From positions 15,326,843 to 15,390,842 of the forward strand of contig NC_080671.1 in assembly GCF_030247195.1 (NCBI RefSeq): DNA of 64,000 nucleotides. The letters are read 5' to 3'. How positions within the stretch are numbered: the first letter of the stretch is position 1; each line of letters starts with the position of its first letter. The stretch is from Topomyia yanbarensis. Its lineage: Eukaryota > Arthropoda > Insecta > Diptera > Culicidae. The notes under the pieces were generated by a model. It was not told where the DNA came from, ran no database searches, and saw only the letters and a list, made by a program, of their open reading frames with translations. The translations under genes and the position numbers were made by a program. Positions 35,762-48,089 of the stretch are shown piece by piece.

Positions 35762-37024
35762 CAATGGAGGAATAAGTTAATCGTGGTCTGGCGATGGTCG
35801 TGTAGGACCAGTAAGCCAACCTCGGCTTGAGACCCCAAGTTTTCCCGAAGAGTTTACTGCACGCCCACAGTGCTGTTTTTTCTTGTTTATTTGACACGGC
35901 TCATAGCGTTACCATAACTGAGCCGTGGGTCTTTAAAAATTTTACAATATGTAGAAATTAAAATAAACTCTCAACTATCCATAGGATCATGTTGACGCAG
36001 CTTGCTGCTGCGTGTTGAGATCCTCTTCCTTGGTGGTGAAAATTTAGATGCGTTCTCTGCCGCACCTTGAGGGTCATTCGGTCCGTCTTCTCTCGCGTTT
36101 TCGTTCACGTCCATCTCGTCATCGGTACTGCATTCATGATGCTCATGGTCGGATGTTCGTGTTTGTTTCTTGTACTTCCGGGTCGCTGTTGTAAATCCTT
36201 CTTCATCGGTGTTTGATTCTTTATTGGAGCTGTTGGTTGTTGGTTTGGAGACATTTGCAGTAATCGTTGTTACTTCGATGTTGGTAATGGCAGTTGGTTT
36301 AGTGGCACTGGGCCCGATTGTTGTTGAGCTGGTGTTTGTTACTACCCGGTCCGCAGTCGTTGGTTTACCAACCGGTTGTGATTTAGCATACGACGACTGC
36401 ATATCGGCTTTGGTCGTCGCAGGGGAAATTTCCTTAGCAGCCTCTGCGCAAGGTTTTCCGTGGTGTAGCGGCTGATCGCAATGTAGGAATCTGCCCTGGG
36501 CACGTGACTAGTGTTCGTTGAGAATGTACAATACCTTTAGGGCATCTGCCTGAGATAGACAAGTAGGAGGGAATTCTCACTACACGAACGCCGTTGCCAA
36601 GTCCTGGGAAGAAATTCCTCCAAGTATCTTCTTTAACACTATTCACCTCTCCGTATTTTGACATGAGTTTTTTGATAGCGGCGAAACTAGTACGTGGTGC
36701 CAGGTCATGTAGCTTTATTTCAATACTGTCATTATCAATATACGTTGGGATGTTGTATAAAGTGTCATTACATTCGACGGCGTGTTTCAAGTTGTTCTGT
36801 GAAGCGAATGATTCTGCTTGACTAATGGTTTTGAACGTAATCAGTACCGCATGACGTAAATGATGGAATAGCACGCCGCTAATTTCTGCTATGTTGAGCT
36901 TCATGTTCACCCTCAATAATTGCTCCACTTCACGAATCGATGGTCTTACCGGACATTTCGAGAAGTCAACAGCAACACAGTTTATCCACAACGGGACACA
37001 CTCTTGGTTTGCATTGTCACTCAT

Positions 37025-37638
37025 TGTTTGTTTACGTTTTACACCCTAGGAAGAAGGAATCAATGTTTGCTTTTGCAAATAGACAAAGCGGCGGTGCACT
37101 TGGCTTGCTATAGCAGCGGAGCGATTTATAGCTTCTGTACTGAGCAAGATGAGAAACCGAATTGACAGTGTCATTTAAGTTTGATCATTATAGAAACAAG
37201 TCTTAGAAGAAACCTTGTAATGGTGGCTATAAAGGATAGTCAAGTTGGTCGGCACCGCTGAATCGGTTCGCGTCTCGACAGGTTTCTATATTAACAACAG
37301 TTATGAGTAGATCAGTTGCACAGCAAAGGTCGGTCAGCGAGCTAGTAACAGCAAATAAGGAGGAAAACTAACGAAAGAACAACACGAACTCGGAGAACAT
37401 CGAGATATCATTGTCTAGAGAAATTTCACCGTATGCGCCAGCGGTTGATAACTGAATGGGTCACGAAAAAGGAGATCGGTATCGGGAGAAATTCCGCGCC
37501 CGGGAAACTCTCAGCACCGCCTAGTATATATTTAGGAACGAGTATCGCCAAGAAAGATAAGAAACTCTGCGAAGATAGCTGCGAGTTATACAGAGTTGTA
37601 CGGTTCGAGTCTCGGCAGGTCCTGAGCAGGTCAGATAT
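37025..37638. other. Probable 5' untranslated part of the LOA element and flank
   Basis: No coding signature. The position just before ORF1 on the minus strand suggests the LOA 5' region; where it ends is unclear. Confidence 0.35.
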
Positions 37639-37720
37639 ACCACAGAGAACAGACATATAAGCTAGAACAAACTTTCCCAAAAAACCTGTGTAAACATTTA
37701 AATAAAAATACATTGAAAAT
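37639..37720. repeat. Partial copy of the 418-bp MITE
   Basis: CCACAGAGAACAGACAT followed further on by GTGTAAACATTTAAAT matches the left 80 bp of the element at 2781. The right end was not found. Confidence 0.65.
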
Positions 37721-38955
37721 CATCATCGCATGCGTGAGTCACCAATGTATCCATTGTTCGTATAGCGTATCCCGTATAGCGATTGCTGGCCGATCGAAGC
37801 GCCAGTCAGTGGTAAGTTGCTACTTGCTGTTGTCATTTCAAAGTGACAGTTTTGTTTCTCACACAAGTTGAAAACTTTACTTGTATGTCAGTTCTCAGTG
37901 GATATACCATGAAGTTTTGACAGCAAGCAAGAAACAGCATCAATGGATATAAAACACGAACTATCTACACAAAATAAAAAGAGCAAGAGCACAATCTGCC
38001 CCGAAATAATACCTATCGGTTACCCCTGAAGGATAAGAATTGGGAGGAATAAGATTTAGGTTCAGTCGGAAGGCTTACTAGAGACCTCCACAGTTAGAAT
38101 CCGACACTACCATGAACCAGCAGGTGATGGTGTTTGATTAAGATTGCTTCTCTATAACAGACATTGTCCGGATTTTTGAGCCAAGTCGACCCAAGACTCA
38201 GCCCTCTGGGACTCGGAATTAATGTTCAACGTTTGAGAGATTTTATACCTACCTTATGTAAGAAATCAAAAAGAATCAAAACCCCTCACTTTTGCTCAGG
38301 GAATACGTCCATGTCGACGACAGAATAAAACGTGGACAGAGTTTTTGTCAAAGGTTTTCATGAGCGATTTTTGCTTTCGATGACTACCAAAATTAGTTGG
38401 ATTGAAGAAAAAAAAAACTCATTGGTGCTGATTGATTTAATTTTACCATAATAATTGTCTGATCAACTATTTTAAGAACGCAAAGTTGTGGGATGGGACC
38501 TTGTAACTGATCTTGTAGTTGGGATCCCATAGTTGTCAAATCTATCAGTACCATATAAAACTTCTGCATGAGAAGACTCAAATAGAAACTAATTCCGGTG
38601 TTCTGATATTAATCATAACCGTTAGATATACAATCATATCGAAATCATTTTTGAGGGGATGCTCCAAAATATGGACAAGTGACATTCTTTCGAATTGAAA
38701 GCGAAGTTGCAATAGGTTGAAAGCTTACGAAATGGCATAAATTCTAACTTTTGCTCAAAACACTTTTTATGAATGCATAGAGTTGAGACAAAAACAATTA
38801 GCAGACAAAAAGTTAAGTCGCCAGGAAATTCTAAGCTTGTTCATATGACCCCACTCCACGCTCTTCTGAACTTTCTTCCTTCAACTCCTTGCTCTCCCTT
38901 GAGTACTATGGCTTTTAATATTGAAAAATATTTCATACCTTCCAGTCCCTTGCTA
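37721..38955. other. Intergenic DNA, nothing recognised
   Basis: No gene or element end identified. Confidence 0.4.
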
Positions 38956-38960
38956 ATTAA

Positions 38961-39835
38961 CCGCTGTGTGTCCAATAAAATAAAACCCCTTTAACAGGCC
39001 AACGAGGGTACCCAGGTACCCGCAAATTAAAATGCTTATAACTATGGCTTTCTTTAACCGATTTGGATACTTTTAGATGTTTTGGATTCAGGAACTCGTC
39101 CACTTTTTTAATTCTGTATAATTGAACAGGATGAATGGATCTGGTTCTTGGTAATCCGAATTTTCCTGAGTAATGTTCAAGTACTAGGGTATGATTTGTA
39201 AATTTTAATAATGTCCTAGCAATATGACTATCAAAACCCTTCAAATTGTCTCGGAAGTCTGTCATTTATTGGTACGGGACCCTATGACAATTTTAAAAAT
39301 GGAATGGTCACTAACGGCCCCACGGGAACCTGCTCCGGAATGTCCGTTCCGGGGTCAAATCACCAATTGGTTTCAAAACCACGAGATACAGCCTACTGAT
39401 GCAATTCCAAGAATTTTGATACCCTAGAATTCCATTGAAATTCACAAATAGTGTCCCAGCACTAGAACATGCTTCCGGAAATCTGGATTCCCGGGAACCG
39501 AATAAAATATCCCGAATCATTTTTACCAAGTCTTAAAGTGGATGAGGTTCCAAATTCAAAACACCCAAAAGTATCAAAATCGGTTGGAAAGTACGTTAGT
39601 TATTGGAATTTCAGTTTTGTGGGTACCCGGGTACCCACGTCAGCGTGTTACGTAGTCAAAAAAATCAGGAGCCCCTCCTCACTCCCCCTCTTACTATATC
39701 AACAATATGATTAACCCAAAAGCTTGACTTAGCGAAGTTCTAAGATGTTACAAAGTTTCAATTTCCAGCTATGGATAAAACATGGGAATTTCATTCATTG
39801 AAACCTAAAAAGGTATCGCGTCGGATGCATAACGG
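38961..39835 (+). mobile_element. piggyBac-like TTAA element, single copy
   Basis: The ends are CCGCTGTGTGTCC and GGATGCATAACGG, with TTAA at 38957-38960 and 39836-39839. It is the 875-bp monomer of the pair at 7367-9116, in the same orientation as the second member. GGTACCCGGGTACC and related palindromes lie near its ends. It is non-coding; the short frames inside are chance. Confidence 0.8.
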
Positions 39836-39839
39836 TTAA

Positions 39840-40910
39840 ATGTCATAACCATAAAGAACGGAACATTAACTCACTCTTAGTCGTTAATAAAAAAGGAAAA
39901 AAAGTTATATTAGATTTCAAACTGAATTGGTCTTCTCCCATTGAGCTCAGAGTCAAGAAAGTGTACATGACTTTTGGGCAGCGCAGACGAACTTTTGGAA
40001 AGACCTGGTGTCTCAAACCTAAATACATCTATTGGAATTGGCAGGAAAGGTAAGAAAGAAAATTTTTCGTCGATTGAAACATCTCAAGCATGAAAATTTG
40101 CAAATAATTTGGTAGCTTGTTGAGGGATCCATTAACGGGATCAACGGGGAGCTTTAAGTTAACGCGGTTTTTCATGTGGGTTTTAAAAATGGGTTCAAAG
40201 TGAACCGTATTCAAAGACTGTATTGTAACATGCTGTTCACCATAATGCATGTCAATTCAACAAATATCGTGTCACGTTTACCACTCAACCAACCACTCCG
40301 ATTGTAACCCAATTTTGATGTCGCGGCGCCGTCTGTAATCAAAATAATTGCGGGTATTAAAAGATCACGTTCGAAAATGTCACTGTCATTGCCAACTTTT
40401 AACACACTTATCGGTATTATCTGCTTTGATTACGATTCGTTTTTAGTTCTATGTGAAAAGACATACTGACGGCGTGCTGAAACCCCACTCCATAGTGCCA
40501 GTGTTTTCGTTGTATAGTTTGTTAGGAAACGTTTAGTTATTGATAAACACGCATTTTCCGATATATTGGGCTTAATGAATGATCCACCTAAAAGTAAAGA
40601 GGAAATTTTTTTCCAAGCAATTTCAGATGAGACTTACAGTGTCATAATTTCGACATTTTCTTTAAGATATTTTAGTTACCATGAATGTATATTAAACAAT
40701 TAAGTCAGAATTTCGACTACGCCGTTGCTTTTTCGCACACAATTCACCTGTAATCTCTTATGATTCGAGCAAAAATGTTCATCAAGCTGGAGAATATCAC
40801 AACCCTAAAGCGTGTTTTCAAAATACTCGTCGAAACGAAATTACTGTAAAGAAGCTAGTCATCGTTACGTTGCGCAAATGCAACAATACTCTTTGTCAGA
40901 TAAACTCGCA
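39840..40910. other. Upstream region of the 41 kb P450 gene
   Basis: No further gene recognised. Confidence 0.4.
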
Positions 40911-40916
40911 ACGGTT

Positions 40917-40924
40917 TATAAATA
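40917..40924 (+). promoter_or_regulatory. TATA box of the 41 kb P450 gene
   Basis: TATAAATA lies 122 bp before the ATG at 41046. This supports the later start, since the longer open frame from 40812 would begin upstream of the TATA box. Confidence 0.5.
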
Positions 40925-41045
40925 TCTGGTCCGTAAACATGAGAGTCCAAGTCACGAAACAGCCCGCGAGATATTTGCATCTAAAAATTCACAAGAACAT
41001 AAAACAAGTATCTGGTCACAAACCAGAATCACAACATATCACGAA

Positions 41046-42612
41046 ATGGTGGTTCTGGATGTTATAATGGCCGCTGCCATCGTGGCTGTTATCGTTTACC
41101 TATACGTGAAGCGGCAACAAACATATTGGGCCCGCCGAAATGTTCCGCACCTGAAGCCGGAGTTTTTCTATGGAAACACCAAAACTCTGGACCGCACCGA
41201 ACAGCTCGGAACGATATTCGCGCGCTTCTACAACGAGTTGAAAGGTTCCGGTCCGGTTGCTGGAATCTATATGTACGTCAAACCGGTCGCAGTGGTGACA
41301 GATTTGGAACTGGTAAAGTGCATCCTGGTGAAAGATTTCCAGCACTTTACGGATCGTGGTATGTTTTACAATGAAGTACAGGATCCGTTGTCGGCGCATA
41401 TGTTCAGCCTGCCTGGCAGCAAGTGGAGATCCTTGAGACAGAAACTTTCACCTACGTTTACTTCCGGAAAAATGAAGATGATGTTTAGCACGATTGTAGC
41501 GGCGGGAAAGCAGTTCAATGATTTTTTGGAGGAAAAGGTGGGACACGGAAGTGAGCTGGAATTGAAGGATTTACTGGCACGTTTCACAACGGATGTTATT
41601 GGAATGTGTGCCTTCGGGATCGAGTGTAACTCAATGAAGGATCCGAATGCTCAGTTCCGAGTGATGGGAAGAAAGTTTGTGGAAGATCAACGGGGACTTG
41701 TTAAAAATGTGTTTCATAATGCAGCACCCGAGTTGGCGAAGAAAGCTGGACTGAGGGCGGTCGATAAGGACGTGTCGGATTTTTTCCTGAATGTTGTTCG
41801 CGAAACCGTCGACTACAGAGTGAAGAATAATGTTAAGAGAAATGATTTTATGGATTTACTGATTCAGATGAGAAATCCCGAAGAAAGTAAAAGTGGAGAA
41901 GGTTTGTTGTCATTCAACGAAATAGCAGCGCAGTGTTTTTTGTTCTACGTAGCCGGATTCGAGACAAGTTCAACTCTGCTTACCTGGACGCTGTACGAAT
42001 TGTCACTGAATCAGAGCATACAAGAGAAGGGTCGTCAACATGTTATGGACGTTTTAGCTAAACACGGTGGTAAAATAACGTACGAATCTGTGAATGAAAT
42101 GGTTTATCTGGATAAAATTTTGAACGGTGAGTTGTGTTGATCTATTTACATCTACCACGAATAATCAACACCATTTTTTCAATGAATTTTCAGAGGCTCT
42201 TCGCAAGTATCCACCGGTGCCGGTGCATTTCCGCGAAACCACCAAAGATTACCAGGTGCCGGATACAAAAATCATCATCGAAGCTGGGACTAAAATTTTT
42301 ATTCCTGTTTACGGAATCCAGCGGGATCCAGCGGTGTTCCCGGATCCAGATCGATTCGACCCAGAACGTTTTAGTCCTGAGCAGGTGCAGAGGAGACATC
42401 CGTTCGCGTGGACACCGTTCGGAGAAGGTCCACGCGTCTGTATTGGACTTCGGTTCGGAATGTTGCAGGCTAAAGTTGGTTTTATATACCTGCTGAAGAA
42501 CTACAAGTTTGATATCGGGAGCAAATGCAAGGTTCCGCTCAACTTCGATGTAAGAAGTTTAATTCTTTCTCCAGAAGGAGGGCTTTGGTTGAATGTGAAG
42601 AAAATTTGTTAG
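41046..42612 (+). CDS. Cytochrome P450, CYP6 family (lineage B), complete, 499 aa
   Basis: Exon 1 is 41046-42126 and exon 2 is 42194-42612, with a 67-bp GT-AG intron splitting the first Glu of ExxR. The product is 499 aa. The anchor is [19 protein letters not shown], then the basic [10 protein letters not shown], then the hinge [11 protein letters not shown]. WxxxR is W127-R131 (WRSLR), AGFETSS begins at 303 (T307), EALR is 361-364, PERF is 417-420, and [10 protein letters not shown] has the heme ligand C443. All are intact. The closest relative here is the gene at 61343-62923 (both have [19 protein letters not shown] and VPVHFR). The open frame reaches back to 40812 but the ATG at 41046 starts the membrane anchor and lies after the TATA box. 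ATTAAA at 42664 may direct polyadenylation. ER monooxygenase; substrate unknown. Confidence 0.96.
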
Positions 42613-42692
42613 CTAACTAGATTTATGTTCATAACAATTTTGATTTCGTCACAATGTGGCTCCATTAAATTAAAAAAAAACCTGCATTATAT

Positions 42693-42720
42693 CACCTAGT
42701 GGTGTAATTTTGCCTTTCTC
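42693..42720 (+). repeat. CACCTAGTGGTG repeat, copy 2
   Basis: Second copy of the palindrome-led repeat described at 21867, here about 80 bp after the stop codon of the P450 gene. Confidence 0.5.
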
Positions 42721-43480
42721 ATTCCTAGAACTTAGGATTCCATGATTTGCTTCTTCCATTATAAATGTTTTATTCCTATTACACTGGCGAAATAATTGTA
42801 ACGTTGCCCTAACCGCATAAATGAGAATCATAGATTCGTTTTATTGTTTTTCCACAATTTCTCATACTGTGATTTGACAATAAACACATCATATTACAAA
42901 TTGTTTCCGTCATTTGGGTTATTGATTTCAGTTTGATAACCATTTGAGGACTATGAGTTAGATTATATGTCAATACAAAAACGACACGATTTTCCCGAAT
43001 ATTTTATTCCGTGGAATACACATGTAGGGTTACGGTACCCTAATTAATCTTAGCACTGCTATTCCTCCCACCCATTTGAACACAGTAGTTAGAGCAGACT
43101 ATATCTCTATTCAACACATTAGTTGAAATGGTAGGATGAATAAAGGCACGTTGTACTGGACTTTTCACAGCGAAAAAGAAATGACTTTACTTGTCTGACA
43201 CCAAAAGACACTTGGCTGGTGCGCTGAGGCGTTGTATTGCTTTCACAATCCTAAGACTAACTCTTATCTCAGATGAGTCCACTTCAACAATACCTACGCA
43301 AAAGGTTGGAATCGGTTTGAACAAAATGCGGTATACCTTAATATTGCTACGACAAACGTCGCTATACACAAATGGACAACCACCATTTCATTTTTTTTAC
43401 AATATATACTATTCTTCATAGCCTATACAGCTGTTTTTTGAATATAATATATTGCTAAACACTTTGTAGATTACTGACCA
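42721..43480. other. Intergenic DNA, nothing recognised
   Basis: No gene or repeat boundary found. Confidence 0.4.
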
Positions 43481-43597
43481 AACTGCATTTGGCCAAATGG
43501 TATTCAACCAAATGACCCTTTCGGCCTAACAGCATTCGGCTAAATGGGTCATTCGGCCAAACAACATTCTTCCAAATTGCTTTCGGCCAATCGACCT
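43481..43597. repeat. Degenerate TTCGGCCAAATG repeat
   Basis: Six or more variants of TTTGGCCAAATGG / ATTCGGCCAAAC / TTTCGGCCAAT at irregular short spacing. Confidence 0.7.
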
Positions 43598-43619
43598 ACA
43601 ACCTTGTACAATTGTACAT

Positions 43620-44400
43620 ACTAAACATAGGATTTGGATATACTCCGCACTCCTCTTCCCAAAAAACGTATGGAGCTAATAAAGGAGCCAAGCCATCGCC
43701 AAGACCTCATCTACATGCTGCGCTGCCATCATCGGGACGACCGTTATACAGTACTACGGAAGCCGCTGAGCGCTCCGACACGATCGCGTTACCAGCTAGC
43801 AACCAGCTTAGTCGTCCCGGACCTGCGTTCTGAGGAAGTGAAAGGGTTTTCCGAACTCCCTTCTCAGACGAGTACTTTACTTTAAATGATAATCCGCTCC
43901 CTGAAAACCTCGTGGTTCATAGCATTCCGTCGCGTAGAGCACCTGATTTCCTGTCCGTCTACTACCAGAACGTTCGTGAAATGAGAACAAAAACGCAGGC
44001 CTTCTTGCATGCCTTCACTTCTTGCCACCACGACATTATCGTTCTTACCGAAACCTGGCTACGTGATGATATATTAAACGCCGAGCTAACAACGAACTAT
44101 GCAATCAACCGATGCGATCGAAACTCTTCTACCAGTCACCTGTGTCCCAGTGTTCTTATAGCAATAAAGAAATATCTTGCTGGGACTAAAAATGCCTGGA
44201 TGTGAATATTTGGAGCAAGTAGTCGTACGCGTTTCACTCTCAGATCGATCGTTATATATTTGCTGAAATTTATCTAAGACCGAACAGTGATCCAGACTTA
44301 AACATATAACGTTCACTCCAATCCAAAGCATCCAATCGACAATGTACTTGTTGTAGATTATAATTTCCCTCATCCTTAACATCTTAGGTCCATGCCTTCA
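43620..44400 (+). mobile_element. CR1/Jockey-like retrotransposon fragment (start of ORF2, endonuclease)
   Basis: The plus strand reads FLSVYYQNVREMRTKTQAFL, then HDIIVLTETWLRDDI, the first motifs of an APE-type endonuclease (QNV..., TETWL with the catalytic Glu). After a frameshift come EQVVVRVSLSDRSLYIC and RPNSDPDL. Upstream frames from about 43620 may be the end of ORF1. It is truncated near 44400 with no RT. Confidence 0.75.
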
Positions 44401-44589
44401 GCTGGAGCAATAAAAAAATGACGCCCAAATTCACTAGGAAACACGTTCCAAGGCGATATGGCTGGGAAATCTAGTGATATGGGATAACTGACTGATCTGG
44501 CATCTGCACCATCATACACTAAATATTAAGCATCAGATTCACGGTCCACGCACGAATATTCAAGAATACACGCGAATATGCGAATGGCC

Positions 44590-45090
44590 ATACGACTATA
44601 AAATCGAATTTATGCACACGAAGAAACATACACGCTTGAACAAGGGACAAACACGTTAACATTCAAACGCTCAAGCACTTCGCGATCATCAACGCACACC
44701 TATACCCGCTATCTCGCAAACACGAAAACACCCTCTCAAGAGTGAACCGATTATGTATCGGCTACGTCCGGAAGTCCCTACTCTCGGCCCTAGCGACCTA
44801 GGTCCTAGGACACTCATATCCACTAAACAACACGTTCCATGGCTACATGACCGAGCATATGAATCGTACACCGAACCGCACATCAAAAATTAAATATCAT
44901 TTTTACGATCCGTGCGCGATCATCATCATATCATCGCGCATACTCGACTAGACACACTGTTATAAAAACGAATTTATACGCGCGAACTTACATAAACGGT
45001 AGCACACGCGATATACAGACACCCACGCGATCGAACACGTAAACACACAAACGCTCAAGCCCCTCGCGATGATACACACGATCGCGAAGT
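44590..45090. repeat. Imperfect tandem duplication, unclassified
   Basis: Two blocks, about 44590-44720 and 44955-45085, share TATAAAA(T)CGAATTTAT, ACACG, CAAACGCTCAAGC and CGCGATCAT/CGCGATGAT in order. It is unusually rich in CG and CACG. It may be part of an LTR or UTR; no coding was found. Confidence 0.5.
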
Positions 45091-45389
45091 CGCTACGCCC
45101 ACGCAGGACTGAACCGTACAATGAATATCACATTTAGAATCACGGCCCGCTGCAATTGGCCTTAAGTAGTGTTTTAGTGGGTGACTTTTCCCGTCTCGTC
45201 TACAATCATAGTGAGTGATTCTGACGGGAAGCTCTTCCGAGACCCTAGCTTTACAGCTCCAGTAGGACAACTCTCGAATAAAAGACTTTGAAATTATTTT
45301 GCGCGCATTTCGCAAAAATATTCTAAGTTCATTAGGATTCATTTCAAAATGGCTTCTAATATCGACTTCTGGCACCTAATCATCAAGAC

Positions 45390-46045
45390 CAGCGGTTCTC
45401 AAACTTTTTCGTATCACGGACCTCTTCGAAATCACAGGAAGTTAATTTGGATACACAAAGCGCATAAGTTATGGGTTGGTTATTTGATTGTGTTTCATTG
45501 AAAAATGTTTTTGATATTGATTATAGTAGGTCGACATAAATCTTTCATTGTGTTATGGTCTAATGAACGGCGCTAGGTCGGGTAGGCGCACTTCAATGTA
45601 ATCGTCATCCGTATATTATATTCAAGATCCTGGTTTTAACGTTGTTATATTCGACGCCGTATTGCATGTTGTTCTTCGAAATGAAGTTTTCTACCTGTGC
45701 TAAATCCTTAAACGTTTCTCGCGTGGTGTAACTGTATTTAAGTCACTTCCTTAAGATCAAGATCCCTTTTCACTTTTAATAACACTTCAACGTCAAGTGC
45801 TGTAGATCACAGAGGATATTGTTGGAAGTCAATCGAAATTATATGTTCCCGCTTTATAGGCACTTCTATTTTCTGCGGCTGGTTCATTTCACTGCGCAGC
45901 CGGAGGTGTTGATATAATACTATTTGTGAAGAACGGTTCTGTTCCCTATAACTATAACATTTTTTGTTTGTTGCGAAAAGTTTTAAATTTTAATATCCAA
46001 CTGAAAACATATCTATCTCCGTGGACCCCAGGTTGAGAATCACTG
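45390..46045. mobile_element. hAT-like MITE, 656 bp, with 8-bp target duplication
   Basis: The left end is CAGCGGTTCTCAAACTTTTT and the right end, inverted, is CAGTGATTCTCAACCTGGGG. ATCAAGAC (45382-45389) and ATAAAGAC (46046-46053) flank it, seven of eight bases matching. Such ends are typical of Charlie-type hAT elements. No transposase was seen. Confidence 0.8.
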
Positions 46046-46053
46046 ATAAAGAC

Positions 46054-47059
46054 CACTCCGAAAATATCCATTTTCTTTGAGTTTAAGTGAATTTTGCCAA
46101 ACTGGAAGTCGCCATCTTGATTTTCTGAACAGCGCTAAACATCCATCAACGACACCCTCTCGTTTAGACTATCCCGAATATATTCGTATTGTTTTGGTAT
46201 GGGTCATAAGGAGGCTTCAAGATCAGTCTTTATCATTATTCCAAAAATCTTCTAAGTTCTTTGCATTCAGAGGGATTGAGAATATTTTTGCAGAAATCCC
46301 GTAAATTGCGGAATGCGTGCAAAAATAAGTTGTTTTTTTACGCGAATTTTCAAATTACCGCGGATTTTACGGGAATATTTTTACACACAGTAAAGCTTTA
46401 CTATTCCGAAATGAGCAATGTATAAATTTACTTCAAACTATGGGAGTGGCTAAAAACAGAAGGGTATCTGAGAATGAGCGTAAAAAGAAAAGTGTAAATA
46501 AAATTTGAATATTGTTGACTTTTGAAAGGTGGTATGTAAAGGAGATCGGTGATAACCACACACCCCGAACCTGAATTGAGTGGTCTTTCTTGGGCCCGAA
46601 GGAAACTGTGATCTGGCATCATAATTTTCAGCGCCAGAATTTATAAATGGTCCCTTATAGGCATTTACAAGCATTTTGATATCCCGTAATTTCAAATTTT
46701 TCACCTCGAGTAAACGTTGCGATATTACACTGAAGACGCGAAATAGAAAAAAAATATCGATGCTGCGTTACTAGACGATATTAATATCAAGCACGAATCA
46801 AACATCCCTGCCACCAAATAGTACGTACTTATTCTTAGCTCAATATAATTGATCGACGATTTAATGGACTAAAAGTAAATCATTAAATATGACAATAAAA
46901 CATTTGTCCCTCGTACTGAAAAGATTGTCGCAAATTGGTAATTGGTTTTGAATTGTTCTAGCAAATTGTCAATTCTCAACCCTCATACATAAAGTAATCA
47001 TTCACTCAGACAAAACCATGCGAATTTCCCATGCGCATTAAATACCCAGTGAATTAGTT
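46054..47059. other. Intergenic DNA, nothing recognised
   Basis: Around 46290-46385 a weak inverted arrangement of TCCCGTAAATT and GGATTTTACGGGAAT is present, but no element was delimited. Confidence 0.4.
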
Positions 47060-47340
47060 TCCTAGTTGGCAAAACAAACACCAAACAAACATACAAACAA
47101 GTTTGCTCAAATTAATTCCCTTACAATGCCATAAAATCAAAGAACTTTTAAAAGTACATACGACAAAATATGTGCAATTCAGAATATAACGAAATGACGA
47201 TTGCTTAATTATTTGAATTCAAAAAGATAGAAAAAAATTAGTTGTGTAACAGAGGTGGTCCATTTTCAAAGATAGCACTGCTTATGAAACACTTTATAAA
47301 AAAAGATGATAAGGGAGTCGGACGAAAATAGCTTTTTATG
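47060..47340. repeat. Dispersed repeat, copy 2
   Basis: Diverged copy of 17940-18270 in the same orientation; see the shared blocks there. Confidence 0.55.
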
Positions 47341-47849
47341 CAGTTGATTTAGAATTACACTTAAAGAGAAGAATACATCTATAATAAAACCATTACTCCT
47401 AGTTCGCAGCAGGTTACTGATGGCAATGAAACTGGGCCAACTAGTCATAACATGGGTTTATAGCACCCTGTAGGAAGGACATAAAACCATTAGGTAGGCA
47501 TGGAAAGTTTCAAATATTAGTTTTATTAAACACTATACAACCGTAATATAACCAAAATTGTTACTTGAAAATTGACCCAAATGATCCTAAAATGGATGTC
47601 GAACAAGATTCGTCGCCAAAGACTCCGAGCTTCTATTTAAAATCAAACACATTGGACTGGGTTCGACCATATCCGATGTTTCTTCGGATAAAAGTTAATA
47701 CGTGAAGTATTCTAATATTCCGCAAGACGCAGAAATATTCAGCTGCGCTAGAGATCTCACAAGTTCGCCTAGACAAGCTCAGAATTGTGATATTTTGTTT
47801 AAAGAAAACAAATGACGTTACTGGCAACAATAAATTCATGAAGAACTAA

Positions 47850-48086
47850 CGCGTTTACTTGCCCGCTCTCAAAGTTGAGATCGATGGTGTAGTTATCGAT
47901 TTGAATTTGGCATGCGTGGATCTACTGAAGGACGGGATTGGCTGTTTCAATAACCCCTTGCTACAGTGGGCGAAGATTTTAAGTGACAATCGCACCGGGC
48001 GAGACTGTCTTGCGTCTTCTTCGATAAGGGTCGTTTGTATGAAAGCTCTACCACAAAATCAAAGCTGGTCCAGTACCTGGTCTTAG
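47850..48086 (+). other. Open frame without ATG, possible exon remnant, not recognised
   Basis: 79 codons open between stops, reading ALKVEIDGVVIDLNLACVDL, then KDGIGCFNNPLLQWAKIL and further to a stop. The amino acid pattern is more protein-like than the surrounding DNA, but there is no start codon, the minus strand is also open over parts of it, and I recognise no family. It could be a pseudogene exon or part of a transposon. Confidence 0.25.
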
Positions 48087-48089
48087 CGT

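Larger units (their letters stand above)
31826..37024 (-). mobile_element. LOA-like retrotransposon, internally deleted and split by a DNA transposon
   Basis: Read on the minus strand, ORF1 starts at about 37024 (MSDNANQECVPLWINCVAVD). It shifts frame near 36480 and ends with a Ser/Thr-rich tail at 35971. After a short spacer, the sequence jumps to the RT thumb (CSKLFGKTWGLKPRLAYW at about 35850). At 35766 the 2.9 kb element 32845-35761 interrupts it. From 32840 on it continues with WWPKVKQKTAQAKLTKVQRL, then RNase H (AKIAIFSDSQAALLALRSSK and IFWVAGH, with ADELARRG) to about 31826. Removing the insert and one CAATG rejoins the frame through VWWPK. The endonuclease and most of RT are missing. 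LOA is inferred from the ORF1 plus ORF2 with RNase H layout. Confidence 0.85.

Noticed and set aside
36170..36475. Plus-strand hydrophobic open frame as a membrane protein
   Set aside because: It is the antisense of the Ser/Thr-rich tail of the retrotransposon ORF1 on the minus strand.
40812..41045. N-terminal extension of the 41 kb P450
   Set aside because: The extension begins upstream of the TATA box at 40917 and has no P450 similarity; the anchor starts at 41046.
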